Position numbers and translations under genes: made by a program
The notes under the pieces: model-generated
What the model was told of the DNA's origin: nothing
Database searches by the model: none
What the model saw: the letters and a program-made list of their open reading frames with translations, nothing else
From: Desulfosporosinus sp. UBA4726
GTDB lineage: Bacteria; Bacillota; Desulfitobacteriia; Desulfitobacteriales; Desulfitobacteriaceae
Assembly (NCBI GenBank): GCA_002404215.1
Contig: DHJG01000180.1
Location: 28,564 to 34,668 of the forward strand
Length of the DNA: 6,105 nucleotides
Direction of reading: 5' to 3'
Shown here: one piece after another, positions 5,431-6,105 of the stretch
How positions within the stretch are numbered: position 1 is the stretch's first letter
How the letters are laid out: each line of letters begins with the position of its first letter

Positions 5431-6054
5431 ATGCCGAAAGTTAATGTATTAAATATGCAAGGCGCATCGGTCGGAGAAATCGAACTTAGCGAAGGTGTGT
5501 TTGGAATTATCCCGAATATCCACGTTCTTCATTCAGCAATTGTGTCACAACTTGCTGGAGAAAGACGAGGCACACAATCTGCGTTGTTACGCGGCGAAGT
5601 GCGCGGAGGTGGACGCAAACCATGGCGTCAAAAAGGAACTGGTCGTGCACGTTCTGGTAGTACACGCTCCCCATTGTGGAGAGGTGGTGGCGTTGTCTTC
5701 GCACCTAAACCTCGTAAATATGGTTTCAAATTGCCCAAAAAAGTTCGCCGGTTGGCTTTGCACTCGGCACTTTCTTCGAAGGTTATGGAGCAACAGCTGA
5801 TTGTCCTTGACGATTTGAGCATGGGTGAAGCAAAAACCCGTGAAATGGTGAAGGTACTCAAAGCTCTTAATATTGACAAGAAGGCTATGATCGTTATGGA
5901 CGATATAGATGACGCAGTACAACGTTGCGCTCGCAACCTCGAGGGTGTAAAGACAACGAACGTTGCAGGAATGAACGTGAGGGATTTACTTCATTACGAT
6001 ATTCTTGTAATGACTAAAGCAGCCGTATCAAAAACAGAGGAGGTGTTAGCGTAA
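5431..6054 (+). CDS. rplD: 50S ribosomal protein L4
   Basis: The 207-residue product has normal L4 length. L4 is an early 50S assembly protein whose globular domain binds domain I of 23S rRNA and whose long loop forms part of the exit-tunnel constriction near L22. The loop is at about residues 44-96 and contains RGGGRKPWRQKGTGRAR and GSTRSPLWRGGGVVF; the KPWRQKGTGRAR stretch is where macrolide-resistance changes occur in other species, and it looks wild type. The C-terminal half has the Rossmann-like alternation (LIVLDDL, AMIVMDD, YDILVMT). The Shine-Dalgarno AAAGGAGG (5415-5422) is 8 bases before ATG. In gamma-proteobacteria L4 also represses the S10 operon through its leader and inhibits RNase E; neither role is shown here, but it makes L4 the obvious candidate ligand for the leaders upstream. 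The stop shares its last A with the rplW ATG. Confidence 0.98.
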   Translation: MPKVNVLNMQGASVGEIELSEGVFGIIPNIHVLHSAIVSQLAGERRGTQSALLRGEVRGGGRKPWRQKGTGRARSGSTRSPLWRGGGVVFAPKPRKYGFKLPKKVRRLALHSALSSKVMEQQLIVLDDLSMGEAKTREMVKVLKALNIDKKAMIVMDDIDDAVQRCARNLEGVKTTNVAGMNVRDLLHYDILVMTKAAVSKTEEVLA

Positions 6055-6105
6055 TGCGCGACGCACGAGATGTCCTCAAAAGCCCAGTAATCTCAGAAAA
6101 GTCTG
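6054..6105 (+). CDS. rplW: 50S ribosomal protein L23, N-terminal start (partial, 3' end outside window)
   Basis: Only 17 codons fit in the window: MRDARDVLKSPVISEKS. The pattern MRD-x-RDV-x-K-x-PVI-(S/T)-E-(K/R)-S is the standard L23 opening, and rplW always follows rplD in S10 operons. L23 lies at the exit of the peptide tunnel and docks trigger factor and SRP. Its ATG overlaps the rplD stop (TAATG), and the Shine-Dalgarno AGGAGGT (6038-6044) lies within the last rplD codons, so translational coupling with L4 is likely. Identity rests on few residues plus context. Confidence 0.93.
   Translation, partial: MRDARDVLKSPVISEKS

Noticed and set aside
1..6105. Mobile element, CRISPR array, defence system or other new gene cassette
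   Set aside because: All protein-coding space is filled by conserved, collinear translation genes; I saw no repeats with spacers, no transposase, integrase or terminal inverted repeats, and no composition break.

Overview
This is a ribosomal-protein and translation-factor locus. It reads entirely on the + strand and runs from the end of the str operon into the start of the S10 operon: 3' end of rpsL (S12), rpsG (S7), fusA (EF-G), tuf (EF-Tu), rpsJ (S10), rplC (L3), rplD (L4) and the first codons of rplW (L23). All eight genes are recognised from their protein sequences. None is broken, and the complete ones have normal family lengths.

The organism is most likely a member of the Bacillota, class Clostridia. 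Every gene has a strong purine-rich Shine-Dalgarno (AAGGAGG type), base composition is moderate (about mid-40s % G+C by eye), and str is joined directly to S10. EF-Tu carries a four-cysteine insertion (C-x-C-x4-C-x2-C) after its G5 loop. From memory this resembles EF-Tu of the Peptococcaceae / Desulfitobacterium / Desulfotomaculum group, so that lineage is my best guess (moderate confidence; no search was possible).

Layout: 1-168 rpsL end; 169-226 short gap with a small possible hairpin; 227-697 rpsG; 737-2815 fusA (GTG start); 2847-4049 tuf; 4050-4281 a 232-base gap with a perfect 15-bp hairpin, then about 150 bases that fold by eye into three further helical domains before the rpsJ ribosome-binding site; 4282-4587 rpsJ; 4588-4777 a 190-base gap with a good extended -10 promoter candidate and a leader of about 130 bases; 4778-5407 rplC (GTG start); 5431-6054 rplD; 6054-6105 rplW start, overlapping the rplD stop by one base. 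No gene-free stretch exceeds 300 bases.

The genes work together in protein synthesis: S12 and S7 lie at the decoding and E-site/mRNA-exit regions of the 30S subunit, S10 sits in the 30S head and is also NusE, L3, L4 and L23 are 50S proteins that help early assembly and line the tunnel, and EF-Tu and EF-G drive elongation. Known regulators of such operons in other bacteria (S7 for str, L4 for S10) are encoded here.

I found no defence system, mobile element, CRISPR array or other novel gene system. What deserves a second look is non-coding: the two structured gaps on either side of rpsJ, which look like cis-regulatory leader RNAs, and the cysteine cluster in EF-Tu.
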